Shown here in pieces: positions 54,418-62,933 of a stretch of DNA of 64,000 nucleotides; the first letter of the stretch is position 1; each line of letters starts with the position of its first letter. The stretch is from Kordiimonas gwangyangensis DSM 19435 = JCM 12864 (GTDB lineage Bacteria > Pseudomonadota > Alphaproteobacteria > Sphingomonadales > Kordiimonadaceae). The stretch is from assembly GCF_000375545.1 (NCBI RefSeq), contig NZ_AQXF01000006.1, forward strand, positions 124,001-188,000, in the 5' to 3' direction. The notes beneath the pieces are model-generated. The model was not told where the DNA came from. It saw nothing but the letters and a program-made list of their open reading frames with translations, and made no database searches. The position numbers and the translations under genes are program-made.

Positions 54418-56378
54418 TAAACCAGCTTCCGCTCACGTAAGAACCGGGTATCTGCCTGTATGGCAAGAATGGATTCCGGATTCTCGAGGGAGGACAGGTC
54501 TCCAATCGGGTCACCGACGACACAATTCCGAACAAGTCGCCTCAGAATTTTACCATTTCGCGTTCTCGGAAGGTCTCTGGTAACCACGACAGCTTTTGGT
54601 CGAAGACCGGGCCCAAGTTTGGCCGCAACATACTCCTTGACGCGCTCCGCAAACACCTCGCCATCATCTGGCTGACATGTCGGAACCACAAGTAGCACCA
54701 CCGCCTGTCCGGATTTTGGATCGGGCACGCCAATGGCAGCTGCCATTGAAACACCTCCACTGACGGCAGCCTCTTCAATTTCCGAAGGCCCGACGCGGCG
54801 GCCGGAAATTTTCAAGACATCATCTGCACGGCCGCACAAATCCCACCCAGTCTCATTCTGAATGGCCAAATCACCATGAAACCAGACGCCCTCAAATTGA
54901 GACCAGTAGGTATCAGTATATTTTTTATCGTCCTGCCATAACCCGCGTGTCATTCCCAACATCGGGCGCCGAATGACCAGCGCACCGACTTCATCTCGAA
55001 CAGCCTCACCAGCATCATTGAAAACTGCAATATCAACATCAGTCATGACTGCATTGAAACCCTGAGGATATATCGGCCTATGCACCACGTTGGACAACAG
55101 GCCGCCCGATACTTCGGTTCCACCGGTATAGTTGATAACTGGTGTGTCCCCGTGGCCAAGCTCAGACGCATACCACTGAAAAGTGCTTGCATCGATGACT
55201 TCGCCTGCCGTCATCAAGGTGCGGAACCGCGGGCTTGCCCCCTTTGGGAGTTCTGGAAATTGCGAGGACATAAGCCTCAACATTGTAGGAGATGATCCGT
55301 AGTGGGTGACGCCTGCACGCTTCGCGATCTCAAGCAAAGCCAAGGCATCCGGGTTTGTGGGCCCACCATCATAAAGAACCAGAGTTCCACCTAACATAAG
55401 GGGGCCACAAATTCCCATCGGGCCGATCATCCAACCCATATCCGAGTACCAGAAAAAACGATCTCCCTCATGAAAATCAAACTGATAGGCGACATCATGG
55501 GCTATGCGGACAGGAAACCCGCCATGAGTATGAACTGTTCCTTTTGGTTTGCCAGAGGTGCCCGACGTGTAAATAATCATCCAGGGGTGTCCGGCTTCGA
55601 ACGCGGGCGCAGGCGGCAATTCGTCGTTACCAGGAACATCTGCCCAATAACACCGACTGTCTGTTTCACACGCCCACCCTGAGGGACGAATATCTCCCAA
55701 GCGTTCGACAAGAACCAGCTTTTCGATTGAGGAGCATGCTGCGGCAGCCTGTTCGGCTATTGCCGTTACCCCAACCCGCTTACCATTCCGTATAAATCCA
55801 TCGCAGCAGATCAGAAACCGTGCTCCACTCGCGGAAACTCGCGATGTTACAGGTTCCACACCAAAACCCGAATAGAGCGGAACGACAATCGCGCCCCAAC
55901 GCGCGACCGCAAGCGTAATGAAAACAGCATCGGCACAATTGGGGAGCAAAACAGCTACCCGGTCTCCGGGCTTTACACCCAAGGCCTGCAACTTGGCCCC
56001 CGCCTTCTCGACCTCAGACCTGAGATCTGATCGGGAATACTCTGCAACGTCCCCATTCTCCGCGTAACAAAGAAGAGCCACAGCATCATCCGAAACAGCT
56101 GCTCTACCCCCAGAAAGTACCGTATCTGTATAATTCAGACGCCCGTCCGGAAACCACGAAGGCCAGGCCACACCATAGGAAGAATCTAGTACGGCGCTGA
56201 ATGGATGGCGGAACTCGATTCCAAGATCAACGACAACGCTTCGCCAATATTCATCGTGACTTTGCAGAGCATATGTCCTCAATCCGTCATAAGAGGAAAC
56301 ACCAACGCTCTGCATAAGGCGGTATAGGCAACTCTCCTTGATACGAACATCTGTCGGATACCAAACAGGCTCTTGCAC
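54417..56378 (-). CDS. AMP-forming acyl-CoA synthetase, acetyl/acetoacetyl-CoA-synthetase-like
   Basis: The 653-aa ligase has an ACS-type N-terminal region (DEYWRSVVVDLGIEF, WFPDGRLNYTDTVL). P-loop YTSGTSGKPKGTVHTHGG, the A5 segment INYTGGTEVSGG, GDLAIQNETGWDLCGRADDV (read in parts) and the catalytic C-terminal Lys in RTRNGKILRR complete it. It activates a carboxylic acid to its CoA ester via an acyl-adenylate. The substrate pocket cannot be read here. Start is GTG at 56378 with TAGGAGG upstream. Second gene of the operon, 10 bp after the BadI-like crotonase. Confidence 0.9.
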   Translation of the reverse strand: MQEPVWYPTDVRIKESCLYRLMQSVGVSSYDGLRTYALQSHDEYWRSVVVDLGIEFRHPFSAVLDSSYGVAWPSWFPDGRLNYTDTVLSGGRAAVSDDAVALLCYAENGDVAEYSRSDLRSEVEKAGAKLQALGVKPGDRVAVLLPNCADAVFITLAVARWGAIVVPLYSGFGVEPVTSRVSASGARFLICCDGFIRNGKRVGVTAIAEQAAAACSSIEKLVLVERLGDIRPSGWACETDSRCYWADVPGNDELPPAPAFEAGHPWMIIYTSGTSGKPKGTVHTHGGFPVRIAHDVAYQFDFHEGDRFFWYSDMGWMIGPMGICGPLMLGGTLVLYDGGPTNPDALALLEIAKRAGVTHYGSSPTMLRLMSSQFPELPKGASPRFRTLMTAGEVIDASTFQWYASELGHGDTPVINYTGGTEVSGGLLSNVVHRPIYPQGFNAVMTDVDIAVFNDAGEAVRDEVGALVIRRPMLGMTRGLWQDDKKYTDTYWSQFEGVWFHGDLAIQNETGWDLCGRADDVLKISGRRVGPSEIEEAAVSGGVSMAAAIGVPDPKSGQAVVLLVVPTCQPDDGEVFAERVKEYVAAKLGPGLRPKAVVVTRDLPRTRNGKILRRLVRNCVVGDPIGDLSSLENPESILAIQADTRFLRERKLV

Positions 56379-56387
56379 GTTGGCCTC

Positions 56388-57185
56388 CTACTTATCGTAT
56401 TTTCGGAAACGGGAGTAGTCAGGCGCTCGCTTCTCACGGAACGCCGCGTGCCCCTCTTCGGCCTCGCCGCCTTGATAATACATTTTCAATCCGGCAAAGG
56501 AGAGTTGCGTGATGCCCGCGATATGCTCTGAATCTGCATTCAGCGAATATTTGATCATCTTGAGAGACGTCGGGCTGAGCGCGAGTACGTCATTCGCCCA
56601 TTCCCTAGCCTCTTCCATCAACCGGTCGGCTGGCACCACCGCATTGATCAACCCCATATCAAGAGCTTCATGCGCCGAATAGGTTTTGCAGCGCATCCAT
56701 ATTTCACGCGCTTTCCGCTCCCCCACGAGCCGAGCTAGATATGCCGTACCGAAACCCGCATCAAAACTGCCATATTTAGGTCCCACCTGACCAAACTTGG
56801 CGGTATCAGACGCGATGGACATGTCACAGACCACCTGCAAAACATTGCCACCCCCGATTGCGTAACCGTTGACCGCTGCGATGACAGGTTGAGGCAGGGA
56901 GCGCATAAGACTGTGCAACCGCTCAACTTCAAGGCCGATACCTGTCCAGGATGCGCCCTCGTAGCCACTGCCTACTGTAAAGTCTTTTACATCACCACCT
57001 GTACAAAATGCGCGATCGCCAGCGCCGGTGAGGATGACCACACCAATATCCGCCCTACCCGACAAGGAAGCAAAGACTTCGTTCAGTTCCTGGATTGTCT
57101 TCTGCCGGAAAGCATTCATACGCTCAGGCCTGTTTAATGTAATTGTTACGAGCGCACCAACTTCTTCAACAAGAATATCTTCCAT
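56388..57185 (-). CDS. MenB/BadI-type crotonase (ring-cleaving 2-ketocyclohexanecarboxyl-CoA hydrolase-like)
   Basis: The 265-aa protein is closer to BadI/MenB than to ordinary hydratases. GGGNVLQVVCDMSIAS (111-126), GPKYGSFDAGFGTAYLAR (135-152) and GERKAREIWMRCKTYSAHEA (155-174) match that branch, and the two hydratase Glu residues are absent (Gly/Asn and Gly instead). BadI hydrolytically opens 2-ketocyclohexanecarboxyl-CoA to pimelyl-CoA; MenB makes naphthoquinone precursors. No men genes are present and beta-oxidation genes follow, so ring opening is the better guess. ATG 57185 has GGAGG upstream. First gene of the operon; the TetR operator lies 45-65 bp before it. Confidence 0.8.
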   Translation of the reverse strand: MEDILVEEVGALVTITLNRPERMNAFRQKTIQELNEVFASLSGRADIGVVILTGAGDRAFCTGGDVKDFTVGSGYEGASWTGIGLEVERLHSLMRSLPQPVIAAVNGYAIGGGNVLQVVCDMSIASDTAKFGQVGPKYGSFDAGFGTAYLARLVGERKAREIWMRCKTYSAHEALDMGLINAVVPADRLMEEAREWANDVLALSPTSLKMIKYSLNADSEHIAGITQLSFAGLKMYYQGGEAEEGHAAFREKRAPDYSRFRKYDK

Positions 57186-57228
57186 CACAGCCTCCATTTT
57201 TGCTGATCATTTTTTGCTTGCCGCATTT

Positions 57229-57250
57229 ACTTACCGTCTGGCCGGTAAGT
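57229..57250. promoter_or_regulatory. TetR operator, copy 2
   Basis: ACTTACCG (57229-57236), 6 bp, CGGTAAGT (57243-57250): 8-bp perfect arms. Same core as the site before tetR, and placed at the promoter of the six-gene operon starting at 57185. Confidence 0.7.
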
Positions 57251-57298
57251 CAAGAGATTTTTAAAATCCCCATGGTCATCGCGACCGTTTAAGCCTCG

Positions 57299-58273
57299 CT
57301 ACACCTTACTCCACACGTCTTTCCCCATCGCCTTCGCCATGGACAGACAGTGGTTTACCGAGCAATCCAACACCCAATCACGCACCGAAGACATGCCTTG
57401 CTTGGCCAACCCCGTCTCAGCGTAAACGAGATTGAAATCATATGGTCCTCGAATCCATTGCCCAAACGGCGCCACAAGTCGCCCATCAAGCAAATCGTCT
57501 GTAACCAAAGCCAGATTTCCAAGCGCGATACCTTGCCCCGCAATCGCAGCCTGAATACTCAGATAGGTGTGGGAGAACCACAGGTGCTCGGATCCTAGCT
57601 CAGCCGGCAGCGCGAGCCTCTCGCACCACCCCTCCCACAAAACCTGATCCGGCGTGCGATACCAAGGCTCATCATGCAAAAGGGTGCAGCTAGCGAGATC
57701 TTCGACGCTCGAAAGCCCCTTTTCGCTTACATAGCTCGCACTGCAAACAGGAGCCCACCATTCAGGCATGATAACGTCATGCGCAAGCCCCGCCCACGGA
57801 CCTGCTCCCTCACGCACTTCAAGATCAATACTTTCCCGCTCAAAGTCGGCAAACTCCGGCGTTGCCTGAACTCGGAACTTTGTATCCGGCGCGGCCTTGT
57901 ACAGGCTTCCCAATATTGGCAGCAACCATTTGGTCACCAGAGAAGGCATCGCAGAAATATTGACAACACTTGAGGTCATTTGCCGAGCCAACTCATCGCT
58001 CGCGACCGAGATCCCCCCCAACAACTGCCTTATGTTCTCAGCAAACTCTTCGGTTTCAGGTATCGCTGTAATACCACGCGCATGCCGACGAAAGAGTTCA
58101 AACCCGAACCACTCCTCAAGTTTCGTCACCTGATGGGCAACAGCGTTCGGCGTTAAATTCAATATCGATCCTGCACGAGCAAACCCTCCAGCACGGACCA
58201 CAGCCTCCAGCACCCGCAACGCCTCAAGCGGAGGAAGCTTCTTGTTACCCTTGGGCCATTGGCTCAATTTCAT
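57299..58273 (-). CDS. LysR-family regulator (GcvA-like)
   Basis: The 324-aa protein has an N-terminal winged helix-turn-helix (about 15-74: PPLEALRVLEAVVRAGGFAR, NAVAHQVTKLEEWFG). The co-inducer domain (95-310) contains LLHDEPWYRTPDQVLWEGW and GQGIALGNLALV, the latter typical of the GcvA branch. It is divergent from the TonB receptor at 58491 and has a T-N11-A palindrome in between, so it probably controls that receptor and itself. It ends 113 bp before the BadI-like gene, whose promoter with the TetR operator lies in between. Confidence 0.9.
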   Translation of the reverse strand: MKLSQWPKGNKKLPPLEALRVLEAVVRAGGFARAGSILNLTPNAVAHQVTKLEEWFGFELFRRHARGITAIPETEEFAENIRQLLGGISVASDELARQMTSSVVNISAMPSLVTKWLLPILGSLYKAAPDTKFRVQATPEFADFERESIDLEVREGAGPWAGLAHDVIMPEWWAPVCSASYVSEKGLSSVEDLASCTLLHDEPWYRTPDQVLWEGWCERLALPAELGSEHLWFSHTYLSIQAAIAGQGIALGNLALVTDDLLDGRLVAPFGQWIRGPYDFNLVYAETGLAKQGMSSVRDWVLDCSVNHCLSMAKAMGKDVWSKV

Positions 58274-58308
58274 TGACTCTTAGCCTCTAAAATTCGCGTT
58301 TGTGCAGC

Positions 58309-58326
58309 GTATTACCGCGATAATAC
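58309..58326. promoter_or_regulatory. Candidate LysR-type operator
   Basis: GTATTA, 6 bp, TAATAC: perfect 6-bp arms containing a T-N11-A LysR box, 36 bp from the LysR start and 165 bp before the divergent TonB receptor start. Two similar TATTAA-containing segments follow at about 58327-58362. Confidence 0.55.
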
Positions 58327-58490
58327 CCTATTAAGGCTCAAAAAAAAATACCCTTATTAAAGAGCTATAGCACCTTTCGCCCTTAATTCCTTTCAGCTGT
58401 TCCGACAGGAATGAGCGGCAAGGTCGCTGCCAATAAAACATGCACCTGGGGACGGTGCGCACATGTCAACATTTACGGAGTTTATTTTAT

Positions 58491-61061
58491 ATGTACCCCA
58501 CTATCAGAAGCACCTTGACCCTGTCGCTATCGGTCTCGGCGCTGCTCACGTGCCCCTCTGTTTACGCCGAAGATACAGATACCAAACCTTCAGATACCAT
58601 TGCCTTCGAGGAAGTGGTTGTGACGGGGACTCGCGTTACAGGCCTGAAGCCGAGCGAGACTGTTTCGCCTGTCGATGTTTTCGGATCGGAACGACTTGGC
58701 AATCAAGCAGGCTTTGACCTGACGGACGGCCTGGCTACTCTGTCTCCCGCATTTAACACGCAACGCTTTCCAATCGCAGACGGCACAGCCTTCATACGTC
58801 CTGCCAATTTGCGCAACCTAGCACCGGATCAGACCCTTGTATTGGTCAATGGCAAGCGTCGTCATCGCTCGGCCCTCATCAACCTACAAGTTGAACCTTT
58901 TGGTACAATCAATCAGGGGTCGCAGGCCGTAGATTTTGGCTTGATACCTTCAAGCATCATTCAGCGCGTTGAAGTCCTGCGAGACGGCGCCTCTGCCCAA
59001 TATGGCTCAGATGCGATCGCAGGTGTAATCAACATCATTCTGGACAAGAACTTCGAGGGCATCTCTCTGACAGGACAGTATGGTGAATATTACCGTGGTG
59101 ACGGTGAGAACTTCAGGCTGGCTGGCAAATTTGGCACGTCTTTCGGCACCTCAACCTCACTAAACGTGGCCGCTGAATACATTAGCTCCAGCGTCAGCTC
59201 CAATGGTAGCGCGCGCCCCGATGCAGAAATCATTGCAGCTGCGATCGGTGCCGAAAATGTACCATTTAATGGACTTGGTCAGCGCTGGGGCGATCCGGAC
59301 ACTGAAGGCGTGCGCTTGTTTGCAAACGGGGAAACTGAGCTCACGGACGCCATAACAGCATATGCTTTTGGAAGCTACGCCAATCAGGACAACTACTCCG
59401 GCTTCTTTCTTCGCACGCCCTATGGCATCGACGGAGTAGCGCCCCGCACAACCCTATGTGATTGCGATGCCGGCGGAAATCCGCTCGATACCAGCCAAAA
59501 CATCGTAGACGCAATTCTTGCTGACGGCCTAAACCCGGACGACTACCTCACGGCCGATCCAAACAGTTCTTCCGGCTACGTCTCACTCAACCCCATCCAT
59601 GTACTCTTCCCTGGCGGGTATAATCCAACATTTGGTGCGAAAGTTAAGGACTTTGATACGTCCGTAGGTGTGCGCGGCGATGTGGGGGATGCGTTCAATT
59701 GGGACATCAGTGGCCGTATCGCAGAGAGCAGCGTGGACTACTTTATGGACAATACCATCAATCCAAGTCTAGGGCGTCTTTCCCCCACAAGCTTCAAACC
59801 CGGTAGCGTGGCCCAGAGAGAACTCGGCCTCAATGCAGATATGGTTTCCAGCGTTGATGTAGCTGCGCTTGCGAGCCCGTTGAATATAGCGTTTGGTGCA
59901 GAATATAGGCGCGAAACATATGAAATAACCGCTGGCGATAAAGCCTCTTACATCGCTGGCCCGACAGGTCAGATTTTCGGCGTGGGTAGCGACGGGTTCC
60001 AGGGCGACTCTCCGGATGCCGCCGGCGTTTTCAATAGCAGCAGCTATGCCTTCTACTTGGATCTGGAGACCGACCTCACATCCAACCTGACCGTGGCTGG
60101 TGCCTTGAGGTATGAGAATTTCGACAAGTTCGGTGATACCATTGACTGGAAAATATCGAGCCGGCTGCAGCTAAGCGAAAGTCTGGCACTCCGCGGAACG
60201 CTTAACACTGGCTTCCGTGCACCAACCCCAGGCCAGGCAAACACGCTCGACGTTACTACAAACACAGACAGCGACGGTAACCTTGTGCCACTCGGAACAT
60301 TCCCGGTCGAACATCCGGCCGCAGTGGCCCTTGGCGCGCAACCACTCACCCCAGAGCAGTCATTCAACATCACGGCTGGCCTGGTTTTTACCGGCATCAA
60401 AAATACCACCATCACTGTCGATTACTATAATATCGACGTAAATGATCGGATTGCACTGCGTCCTATTACCATTGCCGACGGGTCATCGGAGCAACAGGCC
60501 CTGATAAATTCTGGCGTATTAAATGCCGAACAACTAGGGCTGGTAGCCTTCTTTTCGAATGCTTTTGATACCACCGCCCAAGGTATCGACGTTGCTGTAA
60601 CCACCAATTTCACAGTCTCGGGTGATGACTATCTGGAACTGGATCTGCGGCACGCCTACAACAAGCAGTCCGTGGATGCAGTACAGCCAGGCACAATCGA
60701 CGCTGAACGCGTCTTTGACCTAGAGAACCAGCTCCCCAATCATAGGACTGTCTTTACAGCGACCTATCGGCCCACAGCCAGCTTGTCCGGCCTGTTCCGT
60801 TTCAGTCGCTACAGTGGCTGGAAGGATTCGTCATTTGGTGAACAGGCCGAGTTCGGCTCAGAAGTCTTCCTGGATATCGAAATGACCTATGACGTATCTG
60901 AAACCCTTCAGCTGTCAGCTGGCGCACGCAACATCACCAACAACAAAGCTGACGAGGAAACCAATAGCGTTCTGCGCTTCCTCGGGGCAACGGCACCAAT
61001 TTCAGCTCCATTCAATGTGAACGGAGGTTCCTGGTACCTGCGAGCCCAGTACACATTCTAA
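58491..61061 (+). CDS. TonB-dependent outer-membrane receptor
   Basis: The 856-aa protein has a signal peptide (MYPTIRSTLTLSLSVSALL, cleavage after VYA) and a TonB-box-like EEVVVTGTRV (about 41-50). The plug has RNLAPDQTLVLVNGKRRHRS, VEVLRDGASAQYGSDAIAGV (167-186) and a barrel ending in WYLRAQYTF. It lacks the N-terminal regulatory domain of the other receptor. GSDAIAGVINIIL is typical of siderophore/vitamin-like and generic nutrient receptors, so the ligand is not clear. It is divergent from LysR and convergent with the SSS symporter gene; together they may form one uptake route. Confidence 0.92.
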   Translation: MYPTIRSTLTLSLSVSALLTCPSVYAEDTDTKPSDTIAFEEVVVTGTRVTGLKPSETVSPVDVFGSERLGNQAGFDLTDGLATLSPAFNTQRFPIADGTAFIRPANLRNLAPDQTLVLVNGKRRHRSALINLQVEPFGTINQGSQAVDFGLIPSSIIQRVEVLRDGASAQYGSDAIAGVINIILDKNFEGISLTGQYGEYYRGDGENFRLAGKFGTSFGTSTSLNVAAEYISSSVSSNGSARPDAEIIAAAIGAENVPFNGLGQRWGDPDTEGVRLFANGETELTDAITAYAFGSYANQDNYSGFFLRTPYGIDGVAPRTTLCDCDAGGNPLDTSQNIVDAILADGLNPDDYLTADPNSSSGYVSLNPIHVLFPGGYNPTFGAKVKDFDTSVGVRGDVGDAFNWDISGRIAESSVDYFMDNTINPSLGRLSPTSFKPGSVAQRELGLNADMVSSVDVAALASPLNIAFGAEYRRETYEITAGDKASYIAGPTGQIFGVGSDGFQGDSPDAAGVFNSSSYAFYLDLETDLTSNLTVAGALRYENFDKFGDTIDWKISSRLQLSESLALRGTLNTGFRAPTPGQANTLDVTTNTDSDGNLVPLGTFPVEHPAAVALGAQPLTPEQSFNITAGLVFTGIKNTTITVDYYNIDVNDRIALRPITIADGSSEQQALINSGVLNAEQLGLVAFFSNAFDTTAQGIDVAVTTNFTVSGDDYLELDLRHAYNKQSVDAVQPGTIDAERVFDLENQLPNHRTVFTATYRPTASLSGLFRFSRYSGWKDSSFGEQAEFGSEVFLDIEMTYDVSETLQLSAGARNITNNKADEETNSVLRFLGATAPISAPFNVNGGSWYLRAQYTF

Positions 61062-61083
61062 ATCAAGGTCCCTACAGCAACTT

Positions 61084-61123
61084 AGAGCCAGCGAATTCTT
61101 GGAATTCACTGGCTCTCTTTTTT
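61084..61123 (+). terminator. Terminator of the TonB receptor
   Basis: Arms at 61084-61098 and 61102-61116 (AGAGCCAG...CTGGCTCT, GAATTC/GAATTC inside, one mismatch) then a T6 run. Confidence 0.85.
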
Positions 61124-61157
61124 GCGCGTCCCCTCCGGGGGAGGGGACGATGAGAGA

Positions 61158-62621
61158 CTATTTAGCGAAATACGGGTCGACTACCGCTTTAGAAGGAGCA
61201 CGGGTTACCAAGCTCAAAAGAATGAGCACAGCGACATTTGCGAAAAGGCCAAACATCCCCTCATGCATCGGTACTGGCCGCATATCTGGCTGAGCCCAGA
61301 AAAAAACATTGACAGAAATACCGGCAATCAACCCTCCGATCACGCCAACACTCGTCGCACGGCGCCAGTAAAACGTGGCAAGCAGAACAGGCATTATCTG
61401 TGCCACCCCGCCAAAGGCTGCCCCAATAATCGCACCTAGCGATAACGTGGACACCGCCGCAAAGTAAAAGGAAATACCCGACACGACTATGATCGATGCG
61501 AGGATTGCCCTCCGCTCAACGGTGTCATTCATGGGTTTATTCCATGGCAGTTTCCGAACGCCGTCCCTGACAAAAATCGATGCGGTTGCATGCAGGATTG
61601 TATCGCCTGAGGACATAGAAGCCGCGAGCACCCCTGCGCTCAACAGCCCTACCACCAACGCTGGCAACCCGGCCTTGGTCAGCAAAAAAGGCACAATCGT
61701 ATCTGGCTCAACCCCAGGAAATGCCAGAATAGCCGCAAATCCAATAAACATGATTGGGATCATAATGATCTGGAAGGTGGGATATAACACCAGAGTCTTT
61801 CTGAAGGAGCGATCGCTACCAGACGTGAATGCTTTCATAAAGATGTGCGGCCAGGAAGACATCCCCAAGCCTGATACGATGCACCAAGAACTGAAAGCCC
61901 ACCAAGACCAGGGCTCCTGCCCACCTTTTTCCAGTCCCGGAGCTGTGAGCATATAACCTTTTCCACTCAGCACGAGGGCTTCAAACATTTCCGAAATCCC
62001 ACCATAAAAATGGTGAGGGAAATACCAGCCAAGGAAAAGCGCGACAGCTATCATCAACCCCCCCTGCAAAGCATTGGTGAAGCCGACGCCGGACACGCCA
62101 CTTACAAGAACATAGATCGTAACGATGCCGTAGCTAATGCCAGCTCCCACCCACTCAGGTATCTGGCCATTCGAGATGGTATTGAGAATGAAACCGGCAC
62201 CCTTCATTTGGAGAACCATGTAAGGCACTAGAACGAGAACTGTCAGAGCAGCGAGAAGGACGGAAAGAGTCGTGCTGGAAAAACGATACCCGAGCATCTC
62301 TGCCTGTGTAATGAACCCCAGTCTGGCACCGACACGGCGCGCACGCGTCCCGAGAAAATAGAACGGAACGACCCCGATCATTGTCAGGATCACTATATAA
62401 AAGGATGCAGCGCCCCGCTCATATGCCCAGGACGGGGTGCCAAGAAAAGTGAACGAAGAAAAAATAGCCGCGCCAAGAATGAAATAAAGTAGCACGCTGT
62501 TTATACTATTGTCCGCCGCAACAAAGTTATTCACACTTTTCTTACTCGACAGCCCAGGAAGAACTCCGACAATCAGGCTCATCAGCAGGTAAGCGCCGCA
62601 AATGTATAAGGCCCAGTCCAT
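61158..62621 (-). CDS. Sodium:solute symporter (SSS family)
   Basis: The 487-aa inner-membrane protein has about 13 helices. WALYICGAYLLMSLIVGVLP is TM1, and NFVAADNSINSVLLYFILGA is TM2 with the sodium-site region. GVSGVGFTNALQGGLM and LLSAGVLAASMSSGDTILHATAS (read in parts) are TM6 and TM9 motifs of PutP/PanF-like transporters. The substrate is not readable. The ATG at 62621 has GAGGGG upstream and lies 2 bp after the stop of the small partner gene, so the two are co-translated, as usual for SSS transporters with a DUF3311 partner. Confidence 0.9.
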   Translation of the reverse strand: MDWALYICGAYLLMSLIVGVLPGLSSKKSVNNFVAADNSINSVLLYFILGAAIFSSFTFLGTPSWAYERGAASFYIVILTMIGVVPFYFLGTRARRVGARLGFITQAEMLGYRFSSTTLSVLLAALTVLVLVPYMVLQMKGAGFILNTISNGQIPEWVGAGISYGIVTIYVLVSGVSGVGFTNALQGGLMIAVALFLGWYFPHHFYGGISEMFEALVLSGKGYMLTAPGLEKGGQEPWSWWAFSSWCIVSGLGMSSWPHIFMKAFTSGSDRSFRKTLVLYPTFQIIMIPIMFIGFAAILAFPGVEPDTIVPFLLTKAGLPALVVGLLSAGVLAASMSSGDTILHATASIFVRDGVRKLPWNKPMNDTVERRAILASIIVVSGISFYFAAVSTLSLGAIIGAAFGGVAQIMPVLLATFYWRRATSVGVIGGLIAGISVNVFFWAQPDMRPVPMHEGMFGLFANVAVLILLSLVTRAPSKAVVDPYFAK

Positions 62622-62623
62622 CC

Positions 62624-62860
62624 TCAAGACCCCTCAAGCTCGGATGCTGCTTCCGCATCGTTTTCTTCGCGGCAGTCTCCGAAATAGAGAATGCATAAGC
62701 CAAGGAACAGCAAAGCGATCCACAAAACTACCCAGAAGATGGAAAATGGAAGCCCCAATACCCAAGGTTCAATCTTGCTAAAATATGCATGACCGGGCCA
62801 AATCATTGAAAACAGCATTGCTGTATACAGCAGACCAAAGATTATGCGGTGGAGTTTCAC
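62624..62860 (-). CDS. DUF3311-like small membrane partner of the SSS symporter
   Basis: The 78-aa protein has two hydrophobic segments (about 5-22 and 39-61) with PWVLGLPFSIFWVVLWIALL between and in the second, as in DUF3311 proteins. An acidic cytoplasmic tail (ENDAEAASELEG) follows. Start is the GTG at 62860 with AGGAGAA upstream. It lies between the M20 peptidase and the symporter on the same strand. In related systems the small subunit is needed for transporter function, but this is known only for a few. Confidence 0.75.
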   Translation of the reverse strand: MKLHRIIFGLLYTAMLFSMIWPGHAYFSKIEPWVLGLPFSIFWVVLWIALLFLGLCILYFGDCREENDAEAASELEGS

Positions 62861-62933
62861 TAAATTCTCCTAAACTGGATACCTCATCAGGCTTTATTTC
62901 AAGGCCGTTTTGGTGCGCCTCGGCGACCACCGA

